From Echiichthys vipera (taxonomy: Eukaryota > Chordata > Actinopteri > Perciformes > Trachinidae): a DNA stretch of 64,000 nucleotides. The notes beneath the pieces are model-generated. The model was given only the letters and a program-made list of their open reading frames with translations. It had not been told where the DNA came from and ran no database searches. Each line of letters starts with the position of its first letter. Position 1 is the first letter of the stretch. The position numbers and the translations under genes are program-made. The stretch is taken from positions 23,373,123-23,437,122 of the forward strand of contig OY829648.1 of the NCBI GenBank assembly GCA_963691815.1. The letters run 5' to 3'. Shown here piece after piece: positions 26,828-40,082 of this stretch.

Positions 26828-29800
26828 ACAAACATCTGCTCCCTGCTGTATTTGCTGAGTAAACTACCCACTGGTGTGCTGTCACAGATGTGTCTTGACC
26901 TGAGCTAAGCTGATGGATAAAATAAAGACATTCAAGATATTATGAATGGCTAGATTAAACAGAGACATGGAGAGGTGTGGCTTTTCACCTCCATGGGGAA
27001 TGTCTCACATCATGGACGGCCAGGCTCTGTGAGATTGGGAGAGAAAAGTAAGTCAAAGGAGGGCCTGATCGTACCAGCTATAAGACAGTATCCCCCCTGC
27101 TGGATGTATCATCTCCTTTCCCTGAGTATTACATCCCTAAAACGGTCGAAAGCCAAGAATATGATTAGAAAAACCACATTAAGTCTTCAGAAAATCTTCA
27201 GTTCACAAGGGGAAACAGGAGTCTCATTGTGTCCCAGTAGTATATGGGACTGGTAAGAGGAAAAACACTGGAAACACAGTAATTAGCCTCTTACTATTTC
27301 TCAGAAATGAGAGAACTGTCATTGCCAGTCAATCTCATAGTTAAAATTGTTTAAAAAAAAATAGAATAGAATAAATAGAAGACAGATACAACCTCAGAGA
27401 GGAGATATTTACTGTGTAAATTCAACAAGTTCAACATGTTTTTATTCCTTAAAGCCTGAACCCCTGTCAGTCCAGTGTATGCCCTCATGTCCAAACAAAA
27501 ATATCTGTGTATATCACCTGCCAGCCTCTTGGCTTGCTCAGAGATCCCAACTTTACACAGTGACATTAGTTTCCAAACAGTGAGTGATCAGAGTAGAAAA
27601 CTCCAATTGGAACAGAGTTGTCTTCACATGAAATATGTGCTGACAGTTAGACCATCATGATTCATTTTAGTGGTAATAAAACTGGTGCTACTGTGACTAC
27701 ATTTATAAAAGAGAGCATGATGGTGTTAAGATAAAGCCAAAAAAGAACATGTAAAACAATCAATCACAACAAGCAAAACGCACACAAAACATGCAAATAT
27801 TCTCCTGCTCATGAACTTTTACCTTCAGGATCTGTTAGGACACAACCGCCAGTAAATCTCTGTGCAGACCCGGCCTCCTCCAGCTCACGTAAAAATGTGT
27901 AACATCTCATTATAAGCATCTGCATTGTAATATTGAGCATGGAGAGGGGGGAGAGGAAGAGAAAGGGGACTGGGGAGAGAAATTGTGAGCATGAGAGCAA
28001 AGACTGGTTCCTCTAAGTCTAGCAGACTTAGAGGATAGTTCTCTGAACTGCTCTAAATCATCAGAAGAAGTGATGTGACCAAGAATAGGCAATGGACCCT
28101 CTGAACCCTTTAGTGACAAGGAATCTTTACTTGAAGTAAACATAAAGCAGAAGATATTGTGTCTTTTTGCTATTTATTATGAAAGCGGTATTTACAGTAT
28201 AGCTGCAAACCAAAGTGGACGATGATCAGGATGATGCAGTTGTCACCCGTGCTCAGTTCCTCGCTCTTTTGGGGAGACGCACCATTCTCATTGGTGTGAC
28301 TATATTGCACTCTAGTGGCCAAGAAATGTTAATGACTTTGCTCACTCAACACATCCTACAGTTCTATTATGGTGTAATACTGAATTTAACAAAAACCAAT
28401 CCAGATTGCCCTGGGGTCTAAATGAATTTTCTGGCTGTAAAACTTAATTAAATCCCATTTTTCCTTATATTTTAACTTATTCTGGAAGCACATTAACTGT
28501 AGCTTTAGATAAGTCTTTATTAATGAAGTGTTTCATTGTTATAGTAACTAATTGTTGATTGTTTTGTTGTAGTGTTGTAACTTCAAAATACACTCTGTAT
28601 TAAGAGGACATTGTGCAGTTGTTTATGATTAGCCACCGGTGGCATCATAAATCCTGCATCTCTGGGAGATAAAGGCCTATAAACATAGTCTCTTGACTAG
28701 GTGAATAGGCTATACAAGTAATAAAAACCCTTATTTTTCTCAGAATATGAAACTTTCAACAATTAGATTAAAATAATTTGTGGCAGCATACAGTATTGTT
28801 GGTTATGGTTGCCAGTACACGAATAAGATCACCATAAAAAATTAAAATCTTAGTTGATCTTAGTCTTATTGGTTATAGACATTTAATTAAATTCAATAGC
28901 TAGGCAACATCCTTGGTCCTGATTAACTTCCTGTCACAACTTAGAAAAGGTCTATTGGCTTATTTTCAATACACTGTCAGAGATGATTAGTCATTTGTCA
29001 TTAAGGATTTTGCTGTCACTTAAAATAAAATAAAAATTGGATATAATTTTTTTGAGTAACTACCTTTTGCAGAAATGCCATTGAGTTGTGATGCCAACTG
29101 AAATAGTTGTGGTAATTGCACTTACAGTATTGAGAATGTTAAGACTGTTCAGAAAAATGGGCTAAAACTATTGAGAAAACTTTATTGGCGAGAGTCAATA
29201 CTGTACAATTCTGCAGAACACAAAAAGATATGGAGATTTGTATGAATACAGTAAATGTATTTGTGCAGCAATGTGTTACATACTGTGAACACAATGACAT
29301 CCATGCCAAAAAAGAAAGGAAAGAAAGAAAACGGTGCAACAATGAAAAAGCCTGTAGTAGTTCAGTGAAAAACAACAAAATATAACACTACAAGTCCTTA
29401 TCTTCTTGGTGGTTGGTTGCCATTCCTATAGTTCTTTACTGTCTCCTCGTAGAATTTGCAGAAATCATAAACATTTCATTGATATTTATAGAATACAAGT
29501 GTATATATCTGGCAGACTCTGACAACTGAATGGATCATTTTGCATGTGATGGTTCAAACAATGAAAGAATGTCTGGAAGTTGTGAAGAGTTTGACAATTT
29601 CACTGAGAATCAACTCATAAGTGTTGATTAGCAATCCATGTGCAAGTGGTAAGTGTGCAAACTGTAGGCAGGTATACTAACTCTTTTGCACACACGCCAA
29701 AACACATGCAATTTGCTTAAATTAATGAGAAATTCCAATCTGTTGTGAAGAAAAAACTAAATGTCCAGATATTTGAACTTATTGCTTTGAAAAATATAAT

Positions 29801-30699
29801 TCTCATTCTATAAAATAAAAACCTGTAAGATTTTGCATCAAAAACAAGAAACATGAAGCCTCCAGTGCACATTCTGTATGCTTATTTTTTAAATAAGGTG
29901 GGAAACATATGATACTCCTATAAAATGCAAAAACATTGTTAATTAAATCTCATGGTTTTCATCTTGTGACCAAAGTCTATGTGGAGCCCCTTGTCACATG
30001 TTTTTTTAATTAAGTAGGATTTAGAATGCAGGACTTTGACTTTTAAAGAGCATCTTCAGACAGTTATTGGGTCTTTTAAGTAAAGGATCTGAGTCCACTT
30101 CTTCCATTGGTACACAGTAACACACAGTTACGGGTTCTATAAAATTCTGACCAACAGTAGGGCTAACTGAGTCAGGCTAAAATATCAGACCATGTGACCC
30201 CAATCTGCCCCGAGAAGATGACTGTGGGTCAGGAAGGATTAAATCCTAGAAGAGCAAGGTCGAGGCCATGAAAGCTTAATTCCATTGTATTTTGACATCA
30301 GTGCAACTTGAATAAAAGTTTAACAGTGACATCTGGAGGCTATTTGAGCTATAACTGAAGCGTGACTGCAGTGCCAAGTCCCGCTGCCAAGTTTAATTTT
30401 CACACTGTAATATAATCTCTATATAGCCTAGACCATAGACTTGCTAGTTGACACTGACCAGAACCCGGAACTGTTTTATTGCTGAGTAGGTTTGCACATC
30501 TAAGAACTGTGTCTTGGTGATTTGGTGAACATTAACATTAGTATATAATGTAGGCTTAGGCCTGCAATAGAAAATCCGAGAAAGAAACCAAGCGGTTGTT
30601 TGCAGAAAAATCATTGTATAAATTACGACGGGACATGCAAGGGAAGATGAAAAATACTTTAATCTCCCAAAAAGTTGATTACATGCTGACAAAATAACA
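26144..30699. other. Non-coding stretch before C1orf52
   Basis: Contains a (TAG)n run at about 26615-26642 and the (GA)n at 26766-26828. I looked for BCL10-like CARD and DDAH1-like sequence and saw none. The rest is AT-rich without recognisable features. Confidence 0.55.
26766..26828. repeat. (GA)n microsatellite
   Basis: About 31 GA units with one AAA interruption. Confidence 0.97.
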
Positions 30700-30950
30700 T
30701 GTCACTGCCAATCACAGATGTTTTAGATTTTACTCGGACTGCACCTTTAATGAAATAGCTTTGCGACAGTCGTCACGACAGTATTTCACAGCTTTACGGC
30801 TCTTTTGGAGGCTGATTCAAAATGGAGTAGATATTCTGAGGTATATCTTACAGGTACAGAGTCAACCCACCAAATAGCGTTACCCTCACCATTTAATAGG
30901 GTTTACAATAACAGGTTGTTACTCGTCAGAAAATAAGTAACTCCTGCATA
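30700..30950 (+). promoter_or_regulatory. Putative C1orf52 promoter and 5' UTR
   Basis: This is the AT-rich stretch directly before the C1orf52 start codon. I see no clear TATA box. A minimal upstream ATG-GAG-TAG lies near 30822. The start site cannot be placed from sequence alone, and an upstream non-coding exon is possible because gtatatc and acag-like splice strings occur around 30840. Confidence 0.3.
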
Positions 30951-31241
30951 ATGACAGAAGAGAAGAAGTCAGGCTCTTTAGGTTTCTTTTCGAGCTACGA
31001 CGACTTGAGCGACAGCAGCGATGGCAGCGACTCTGACGAGGAGGGAGAAATTAAAAAGAAGAAACCGGGGGCAGGCTCGTCCGCCCAGTCCTCCCAACAA
31101 GGGACCAAACGAGCCGCCGGTGGAGCTCCGTTACCCAAACCTGCCGAGCTGTTCGGCTCCGTGTCCAAGCCGGCTTTCCTCTACAACCCGCTGAATAAGG
31201 AGATAGACTGGGACACCCTCACGGTCAAAGCTCCCGAAGAG
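30951..31241 (+). CDS. C1orf52: C1orf52 coding exon 1
   Basis: Encodes residues 1-97, including the acidic serine-rich head and the FLYNPLNKEIDW block. It begins at the first ATG of the open frame and ends at GAAGAG before the donor gtaccg, on a codon boundary. Reading through the donor reaches a stop within three codons, which supports splicing here. Confidence 0.9.
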
Positions 31242-32635
31242 GTACCGTAAAATATGCCGTTAATCTGTGTGTGTTTATAACATTACACCTCAGTGTATCA
31301 GTCAATGCATTTATATATAAGAGATAATTTCAGACAGAACTGACGACATTTTAAGTAGATTCACGCTTGTAACCATGAAACTTTATTGGCAAATAAATTG
31401 GCAGAGGCGATGCTAGAGTCTGTCGGGGCCCTGGCCCAAAAAAAGCACCGGGGGCCCCTCGAAGCTGCGCTCATCACCATTTTATCTGACACCAACAAAA
31501 AAAAGTAAAAAGTACACATTTTTGTTATTTTCGAAATATAAATACAAACAATAGAAAAATGTAATTCACACATCAATATGAAAAACTATAAAAACCAGAA
31601 AACCAGAAGAATAAACACGTGTGGTGTCAGGCAGGCCCTTGGGGGCGATCAGGTCTTCTACTGTCATTGCAAACTTTGCACATTGTCATTGAGTTTTTCA
31701 GCACTTGGGGGCAGCTTGCTGGCCTGGCGCCCCAAGCTGCGCCTCTTCAAATTGGCAAGTACCACAGGTTAGTTTTAAATTGGATATTCAACGTGCATCA
31801 GTGTCAGTTTCACCCGGTGTTGGCACCAGGAGGATGTACTTAACTTTTGGGGGTTGACTTAGGGACCATAAATTTACTAATATATTGACTCATTACCTTT
31901 GTTTTTGGTTTTGATACTTTCATGCTAACCGTTATAGATATAACAGTGTAGCAATGTGTGGTGAGGGGCTCTACGGAGACCTTTTGAGGGGCAGGGGCAT
32001 TGACCTCTCCCCTGTACAGACTCTGACAACAGATGATAATAGATGACACATGACATTCTGCCAAAATTCTGAAATTCACAGTTCTGTAGGGAAGGGGGAC
32101 TGGCGTTGTTTATAATTATTCAGCTCAGTCTTAATTCTTAAAATCAGGGGTTGACACTAATGTTTCAAAAGCATGTGCTCAGAGGACAAGTACAGGTCAT
32201 ATTCTACTTGCCTGAATATCATGATCACTTGCAAGAATAAAAACAAAAGCCTTTTAAACAATAATGAGTATAATTTAATTACACCTTTTAGCAAGCGATG
32301 TCTCTTATATGCAAACACTCCTTACTAGTCACATCCTGACCACATAAAACCAACATGTACTGCATACATTGCGCAGGAAAACACCATCTTCTGCTTTATG
32401 CTGCACCCAGGATATGGTGTTTACATTAGCACAGAGAACTCAGGTTATTCATATTTCCCGTAAACATGACAAATACCATTCTGTTAGCAGAGGCGCTGTT
32501 TACAGAAACAAATAAAATATGAAATATGAAACACTACATTTACTAAACAACTTGACTGCTAATTTTTTTCTCTGCTCCGACCATTACCAGCTACAGCTGT
32601 CTGCTCTGAGTGCATCCGCCGTGTCTCTCTTCATC

Positions 32636-32667
<32 letters not shown>

Positions 32668-34223
32668 GACTAGGCTACGTAGCTTTCCGAGGCATTCCGG
32701 AAATTATCTATGTGATAACTTCCTCTGCACTGGACCAGCCTGTGTCACTAACAATTTCACAAGTTCTACTTGTATGGTAGGGTGGCAAGAAAGAAGCCTC
32801 TTCTGAAAAAATGTCACACTGAGTCTCATAAAAAAACATATTGAAGATTCTTACGCCATGTGGCAAAAGGTTAGATTTTCAGTATACAAAAACATAAAAT
32901 GGTGTAAAGCAGCAAATCCTCCCATTTGAGAAGCTTTGGCTTTTTACCTTGAAGTGGGACTTGAACAATATATTGATTATCATAATTGTTGCAGATTTAA
33001 TGTCAGTTGATTAACTGATTAATCAACTAATTGTTTCAGCAATGTTTGGCAGACTAGCACAGTCAGCAGTACTGCATGTTTCCTGGGACTATGGAGGTTA
33101 CAGCTGATTTGTGACTTGTGGGAGGTGTGTTGTTTAGTAACTATTCTAAACCTTTCCTTTGTTACTTCCTCTAAGCCAGTTTTCCACACCCTGCTCTTCT
33201 CTATTACTTGTAGCCTGCCAGAGAGTTTAAGCCATGGAAGACAAACGCTGTACCCCCTCCTGAGAGCTACACAGCAGAGCCAGAGAAGAAGAAGGGACCT
33301 CCCCCAGGAATGGACATGGCTATAAAGTGGTCCAATGTGTATGAGGACAATGGGGAAGATGCACCACAGCCTTTCACTGGTACCGCTCGCTTCTTACCCG
33401 CAGAGGAGGAACTCTCTGAATCAGGTTAGTCCTGCAATGCAATGACAGTGGGGCATTTTTAACAGTGTGGCAGAATAAATAAACTGATGATATGATCATT
33501 GCCATAGGTCTCATTCTCCCCACTATTATCACACCAGTTCTTTGACAATATTACACGTTACCGTATTGTGGTGTTGTTGAGCATGTTCAGAGTACATGCT
33601 GTACATGCTTGTAGAGGAAATGTGCCAGATTGTGTACTCATTTAAATAGGCTTATTATCTCAGACATGGTTAAAGCACACCAGCTCAGCTAGCAGTACAA
33701 ACTATTTCCCAATCTCGGAAAGCAAGACCCAACATACTACAGAAATAAGGTTTTTGAGAGGTCAGTGCATGTGCCCTGTGTCAACTTAAGCATAAAAAAC
33801 AAATCTGCGCACATGGATTTGTGATAAGCGAGTCGACTGAGTGGCATCGATACCCAGAGATGCATCACCCACCCATCTTGGTGGAAAATTGATGTTGGGA
33901 GCCACAAAATTACCAAACACGCACCTTTGCACCTGCATGGAAATAGAGCAAATTGATATGTTTGAATAGCTTGCTGTTGAATAATTCAAAAATTATTATT
34001 TTCCACCCTCCTGCCACCTTGCTCTCCCAAAATCCCCGACCAACCCCCACCACTCCTCTGGCGATCAGATGAGGAATCGGAGAAGGCTGGCCTCTCTGTC
34101 AAGAAACGTCGAGTGGAGACTTTCCAGCAAAAGGAGAAGAGGAAGAGGGACATGGGACAAGCAACCTCTGACAAGAATTTTGTAGAAGAGGAGAAAAGGA
34201 TCCTCAGGCAAAATATTGATTGA
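30951..34223 (+). CDS. C1orf52: C1orf52 orthologue (UPF0690 family), complete three-exon gene
   Basis: The joined coding sequence 30951-31241, 33214-33424 and 34069-34223 gives a 218-residue protein, against about 182 in human. Both introns are GT-AG; intron 1 is phase 0 and intron 2 phase 1. The N-terminus (residues 11-33) is rich in Ser, Asp and Glu and is followed by four lysines. Two blocks match the human protein as I know it: FLYNPLNKEIDW (residues 76-87) and DMAIKWSNVYEDNGEDAP (131-148). The C-terminus is basic and acidic in patches, with KKRR at 179-182 that could be a nuclear signal. There is no signal peptide, membrane segment or catalytic motif. The human protein is also called BCL10-associated gene protein because of its map position; its molecular role is unknown to me. 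SYDE2 follows on the same strand, as in human. Identity is firm; function is not. Confidence 0.94.
31242..33213 (+). other. C1orf52 intron 1
   Basis: GT-AG intron of 1,972 bases, phase 0. It contains GGGGCCCTGGCCC / CGGGGGCCCC-type sequence around 31420-31460 and a related GC-rich patch at 31635-31745, which resemble non-autonomous hAT-type repeats of fish, though I could not define their ends. A further repeat-like block (about 32147-32775) includes a short (CA)n run at 32636-32662. No additional exon is evident. Confidence 0.7.
32636..32662. repeat. Short (CA)n microsatellite in C1orf52 intron 1
   Basis: About 13 CA units. Confidence 0.95.
33214..33424 (+). CDS. C1orf52: C1orf52 coding exon 2
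   Basis: The acceptor is ttacttgtag before CCTGCC and the donor is gttagt after TCAG. It encodes PAREFKPWKT, a proline-rich PPPESYT stretch and the most conserved block of the family, DMAIKWSNVYEDNGEDAP. It ends after the first base of a split aspartate codon. Confidence 0.92.
33425..34068 (+). other. C1orf52 intron 2
   Basis: GT-AG intron of 644 bases, phase 1, starting gttagt and ending gcgatcag. It is unique-looking sequence; I see no repeat or exon in it. Confidence 0.8.
34069..34223 (+). CDS. C1orf52: C1orf52 coding exon 3 with stop codon
   Basis: The acceptor is ggcgatcag. The exon completes a GAT codon and reads DEESEKAGLSVKKRRVE, then a charged Lys/Arg/Glu-rich tail ending in RQNID before TGA at 34221-34223. 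Its phase matches exon 2 exactly. Confidence 0.9.
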
Positions 34224-34315
34224 GACCTACAAGGAATCTGTTTCTAATTTAAATATTCTGTCATATTTTATGATACGCTCACAGATATAAGCACAATATC
34301 CATGTAGGTGGTATG

Positions 34316-34557
34316 TAGGGCTGAAAAACTGTTTGAAATTTTATAGAAATTGCAACATGGACTGGTGCAAAAACTAAATTGCAGGAGATGTAATATTTGT
34401 TAAAGGCAAAATACCATTCTGAATTATGTATTTTGGTGCTGTAGAGATGTCCCAGCCTATAAGTCGTATTCTACAGACAAAACATATTTATTTGGCACAG
34501 ATCCTCACAAAAAAACCCAAGCCATGATTATTATTTAATAATCAGATGAGGAATCTG

Positions 34558-34613
<56 letters not shown>

Positions 34614-34714
34614 AATGTATATGTATATTCAATGAAATACGATCATGCCAAAATTCTCTTCAATTTTGTTATTACAATTACAATAAGATATTTTTTCCAA
34701 ATTGTTCAGCCCTA
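34316..34714. mobile_element. hAT-like MITE with perfect 8-bp target duplication
   Basis: The element begins TAGGGCTGAA and ends TTCAGCCCTA, so the termini are inverted repeats. It is flanked on both sides by the identical octamer GTGGTATG (34308-34315 and 34715-34722). An 8-bp duplication is the hallmark of hAT-superfamily insertion. It has no transposase and contains a (TA)n microsatellite at 34560-34606. Confidence 0.85.
34560..34606. repeat. (TA)n microsatellite inside the MITE
   Basis: Alternating TA with one TG interruption, continuing as degenerate TATG sequence to about 34630. It is self-complementary and lies in the middle of the hAT-like element. Confidence 0.95.
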
Positions 34715-37524
34715 GTGGTATGCTTCACACATTTACAGGCATTTTACTTATATACACTGACATCATTTGCAATATTATAATATTTGTTTGTCCTTCAAAG
34801 GACTGTCAGCAGGCTCTAAGGTCAAAGTGTAGTATATGACAATCCAATATAAAATTTGAAATTTAAGAATTTAGATTCTGTAAATCCTGCGGACTATTTT
34901 TCCAAGTTAAAGGAAAATTCAGGTTTTTTTACAGTCTGTAGTATGTTTTCATTGTTTAGGTCATCATCCCTCTTCATTTTTATGCACACGCTCTCCTTGA
35001 AGGACACAGGGATGAGGGATAACAAGAGACACAGCTTTACAACGTGTACTGGGCATTACCAAAGAAGTGATTAGACAGGTTTAGTGTGGCATCACCTTCG
35101 CTTTACCTCCAAATATCTAGTCTAGACAACAAAGGACTTGTTTAAACCTGCCTGATTGCTCTTGTTTGAATCCCTGTATCCCTGTTTCTTTGCAAAGAAG
35201 AGGTGAATAAAATATAGGGATGAAGGCCAAAACTACTACAAATGATTTAACTTTAAATGAGGGTTTAGCCTGCCGTGAACCATTGAACATACAGCAACAT
35301 AAATGTGGTTAGTTGGCTTTGCCTCCTGTTTGTTTTATTTAAATGAGCTTCAATAGCAGTGACGTTTGGCCATGGCGATTTACTTGGTCTGTGTTTGTCT
35401 TGTAAACCAAATGTCACCGCTGACCTATGAAATATGTGTTTGTGTTAATACAGTGACTTTCCCTTAAAAATGTGATCAAACTGGCTGTCAATCTGTTGAA
35501 ATGACATTTTAAAAGGTTGCTTGTTCTTCCTGCTTATGGGCACTAGATGTCGCCCTTGAGCTACACCAAAAAAACACTCCCTCCATGTTTGTAGTGATGT
35601 CTGGTGGACTTTGATCGTGTGAACATTGGGCACCTAAAGGATCGGTGTACATACTACTTGTCAGGAGGGAAGTTCCGATCTTCGATTTGGAAGTTAGTCT
35701 CTCTCATCTCAGTTCTCTTGGGAAACTTGATGCATAGTGACTGTTTATTCAGTCTCATGTACATCATGTACCTCATTTCTTGTATTACACACACTTTACA
35801 TCTGTGTGAAATCAAACTTCTTGCATGTTTAATATCCGAAGATGTCTGGGACATTGTACTGTTTTATGGACCCTATGTTTCTTTTTAGCAAATCTGCTCA
35901 TTTCATATAAATGGGTGGATATTTTTTCAGTTTCTTTTTAGTGTTATGCTGTTCATGAAGCTCTCAGACAATAAAAGGTATTTTACTGGAGAACACTGTT
36001 CTGTCATTTGAAGTGAGTTATTCAAGACACAAGTTCAGAAATACACTGTTGGTCACAATTACTGAAAAGCAAAGTCTTAAATATGTCCGAGATCCTTATT
36101 GTTAGAATCCAGGTATAGACTATACAGTCTATACAGTCTACATTCCCAAATTCATTCTTTAGATTTCTGTGACCATTGGAGCAAATATAATGGTTTTCCA
36201 GGCATTGAAAAGAAGAAAAGTTTCCACTTTGCAACAGTTTAGTGATCAGAGGAATTCCAGGCCTATCTGTCATTGTGAGTTGACATGAAATAGAGGTAAA
36301 TATGCGTCTGATAAGATTCCAGCCTCCAGGTATGTGCCTGGCCTTGTCTGAAATGCGTACCTGGTCCTGGACAAGAGCAGCAGCAGATTCTATCAGCTAT
36401 ATTTACGAACAAATCATTACTCTCTACCTACTGACTGTATGAGCGATGACCAGAGAAGTCACATCCATCAGTGTTTAAGAATCTTGCTGTCAGTCTTGTG
36501 ACTGGAGATTTCTCTGAAAATTTCTCAGTAAATAGATGTTTTGCAATCCTCTATTCTAAGAATCCCGTGGGAGACCAATTCCAGCGTATATTTTTTGCTG
36601 TTAAATTGTTACTCTCTTCTTTGATATGATAACTACAGCATTCCTGGAGTGTAGACTTTGTGTTATAGAGATCATGTTCTCAAAGGAAAGCATTTTTCCA
36701 TCCCACTGGATGTCACACATGGCTAAGCTTATCTTCATTTAATAAAGGAGAACATCTTTGTCTTCTGTTACCTTCGGAACAATAAGAGCATTAGTCACTG
36801 AAGTCCTAAAAAGCGCGGATAAATTTACCAACAGCAAAATTTCTAAATAATTTATAAGGATAAGTTTACATTCTGTGTTCACCCTGAGGATTTTAACTAT
36901 TGTGTCTTATCAACTTAATTGTGAGAGATGTCCAATAACTCAAGAGTCTTTCTTGGTCCAGTCAGAGCTATGAAAAATGTCAGTCAAACCACCCTTTTAT
37001 CACTGTGACACATTTACTAGAAGGTCAAGACCTAATGATGGCCATTGAGCATTCAGGGATCTTTACCGAGATGGCTGCCTGCAGCTGCTGCAGCTCTGAC
37101 TTCTGACATTTTCACACAGTCAGCACAATGTTGCAGCTTGTATGTAAATTGTTTTCAATCAATCAGTCCATTGAGTAGTGCCTGTTGTGTGGTGCTGCAG
37201 GAGACCCACAGCCGATACAATAATTTTTGCCTCTGTTTTTTTGTTTAGTATAAAAAGGTAACGAGTCCATGAGTCTGCACTGCAGCCCAGCTAGCAGCTC
37301 TCTGAGGCTGTACTGAAAGACACAGCGGTGCTTTGAGCTAAATGCTAACATGCTATCATTGACAGTTTTAACATGCTGCTGATTTGTAAAAATGACCAGG
37401 TTCATCGTCTTAGATTAGCTAGTTACCATGCTCTCATTGTACAAAGTACTGGTGAAGGTGATGGGAATGTAATTATTGGGGCTTCAGATGAAAAATCGGA
37501 ACTACCAAAGTCAGACTATCCTCT

Positions 37525-38430
37525 CGAGCAGAGATCTTAAACCGGAGGTCTACAGAGTTACTGCATTGGTCGATAACTTTTGGAGATTTGTTTTTGTTAT
37601 TAAAATATGTCTGTAAATGAACATGAATCCAATTAGCAAATAGAAATCGTTAGATTCCTTAAAAAAACCCATCAACCATTCAATTTACACATCAATTAAA
37701 GGCTTACTAGCCATCCACAGATACAGTCAAGCCAATCTCGGAACCCCTCTAGGGGCAATGGCTAATATTTCTGGCTTGCCAGCGGATATCAGGGCCAAAA
37801 CTTCCTCTTCTGAGCATCAGTCATTTTTTTACTGCCCGATTAGCAACTTGAGACGCAAGAATGAAGATGGAGTAGAGAGTTGGCTTCTCTATAAACAGAT
37901 ACCTGTACATGAATGCAGTGAAAAATGACAAAAAGTTGGTGAAAAGCCTAAATCGCTGTTAGACGATAGTGGATGGGTTCTGTGATTGCATGTCAGCTAA
38001 TGCATTTTCTCTCCACACGGACAGTTTACTTGCCTGTAACCACAGCATGCTCAGGTGTGATTGGTAAATACTACTTGGACTACGAGACTGACCACCCAAA
38101 CCTTGATCTGTTTCATAAAGATGCTACATTCCTATGCAGAATCTGTTTATAGGGATTACAATTAAGCTTAAGCATTCACTGTTCCTTCCACATCTATATG
38201 TTTAACAATAAAACATGATATAATTATATGAATTTCAATAATGATTGTTTTAATAGCTTGGTATTATATGCACCTTAAAAAGGTATATGTAGGAGGCCCT
38301 ATGTGTTATTGTAGGCCCAGTCTAACATGCAACTCAATTTAATACAATAGGTAGTAGGGGGCCCCTGCTCCGTGTCTCTGTCAGCTAAGAGGTCCTTGGC
38401 CTAAAAAACATGGAAGACCCCTGTAGAGAC
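37525..38430. repeat. Candidate non-autonomous repeat with CAGGGGTCTT-like end
   Basis: The right end (AAGAGGTCCTTGGCCTAAAA, then GAAGACCCCTG) resembles a fish repeat tail, and the left end near 37530 (CAGAGATCTTAAAC) is an imperfect inverted match. No target duplication is seen, so the boundaries are tentative. Confidence 0.35.
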
Positions 38431-40012
38431 CGTTAAACAGTCAATCCATGATATATCATTCAATTCTAACAAGGTCAGTGTCTCATGGTGGCACTAGAGA
38501 AAAGGTCAAGGGATCACCAAAGCCAGTGAATCATCATCGGGGAACTATGAATGCCTTTACAACATTTTATGGCTATCCATTCATTGGTTGTTGAGATAGT
38601 TCAGTCTTGATCAAAGCAGTCCACCGACCGACCAACAGACAGACTGACATCACAGCCCATAAAGCCTAAAATTTGAATTTATTTGAATTGTCATCTTGTT
38701 GCAAGCATTTTGCCAGTCTAGGATGCTGGTACCATGTCAACACACCCACAGGCTTGTTGACTTCTCTAAAATCTTCACTCATCATCGGATGTTTTCTTGA
38801 GGCAAACAGTAGCTTTTCACACCAGCAGTCATGTTGATCATGTGAAACAGATGTTCAGCAGAAAAGGAACGGGATCTGTTTGTCTCCACCTCCAGAGGTT
38901 TTTCTTTGAGTGAATGGTTAGAGTTAGGTTAGAGTCTAACCTGTCATTTGAGATTCACTTCAGATAATATTAAGAGCATAACTTTTTATGTATCATATGT
39001 TAAATCATGTCTTTTTAGAGACAACAAATATATTAGGATAACTGCATGGCTTAGAGGAGATGATGGTGTATAAACCACTGGTTCTTCTCTCTTGGTCTCA
39101 TATTGAATGTGGACTGGAATTTTCCAAACAGTGGTGAGACAGTAACATAATATTGTCATTTAAAGTAAGATTGTGGTACTGGCCACTGATTTCTGATATT
39201 TCGGTTCCCCCTTGTTTTAAGTTGACGTACCAGTTCCATTCTGCTAAATTCCACCCAAAAACATCTGTATGGTTTTATCAGAACTTCAGAAAAGAACAGC
39301 ATCGGACAGAATGAAGATAATGATTATAGCTACAAACCACGGTTCAGATCTGGGGATATTAAACAATAGAAAAAGATTGATTTATGAAAATTACACTTTA
39401 ATCACGTTGGTTTTACTCATGTACTTTAGATATTATCATAAAATGAGCTAAAAAAAAGTATAAACACAATTTCCCCTGTGTTCTTTATTTTGGGCGAAAG
39501 ATAGATTTTTTGCCATATTTGTGGGCCTGCCTGTACCAGTGGAAACTTTGAGGAACCGTTATATAAGCTCAATACATTTAGAAGCATTTACCACAAAAAT
39601 GCCAGCAAGAGAAAAAACATCACCATTAGTTTAAATGTGGAAATGTTGAGGTTGAGCACATCAAACATGTGCACGTTCATTCATGCAGTAAAGCAAATGT
39701 TTCATCCATTTAACTCTTCAAATCAAGGATTCTGTGAAGATGTTCACAGCGCTATCTTGAATCACAGAAAACATTTGCGAGTGAGTTGATAGAAGCTCAG
39801 CGATTTAGTTTCCACACAGACAGAATGAACATGAAGATAGACTTGTACACTGAACACATGATGAATGCACTCAGAGAAAAGAACGTTCTTTGGCAGTTCA
39901 GAGATGATAGAGAACAGTAGCAAGAGACAAGCAGTCTGACCTCTTGTCATGATAAACATGTCAGAGGTTGTCTGTTGATAAGGGTATGGAACAGACGAAA
40001 AGACAGGTCCTC

Positions 40013-40013
<1 letters not shown>

Positions 40014-40079
<66 letters not shown>
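40014..40079. repeat. (GT)n microsatellite
   Basis: About 33 uninterrupted GT units. Confidence 0.98.

Positions 40080-40082
<3 letters not shown>

Larger units (their letters stand above)
34224..35975 (+). other. C1orf52 3' UTR region with candidate poly(A) signals
   Basis: After the stop codon there is no further open frame with family support. Candidate AATAAA signals lie near 35207-35212 and at 35970-35975; the second is followed by GT-rich sequence, as expected downstream of a cleavage site. A 399-bp MITE (34316-34714) is inserted just after the stop, so a long 3' UTR would include it. The actual transcript end is inferred. Confidence 0.4.

Noticed and set aside
35604..35888. 94-codon plus-strand frame after C1orf52
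   Set aside because: It lies in the probable 3' UTR, has no domain, and the opposite strand is also open.
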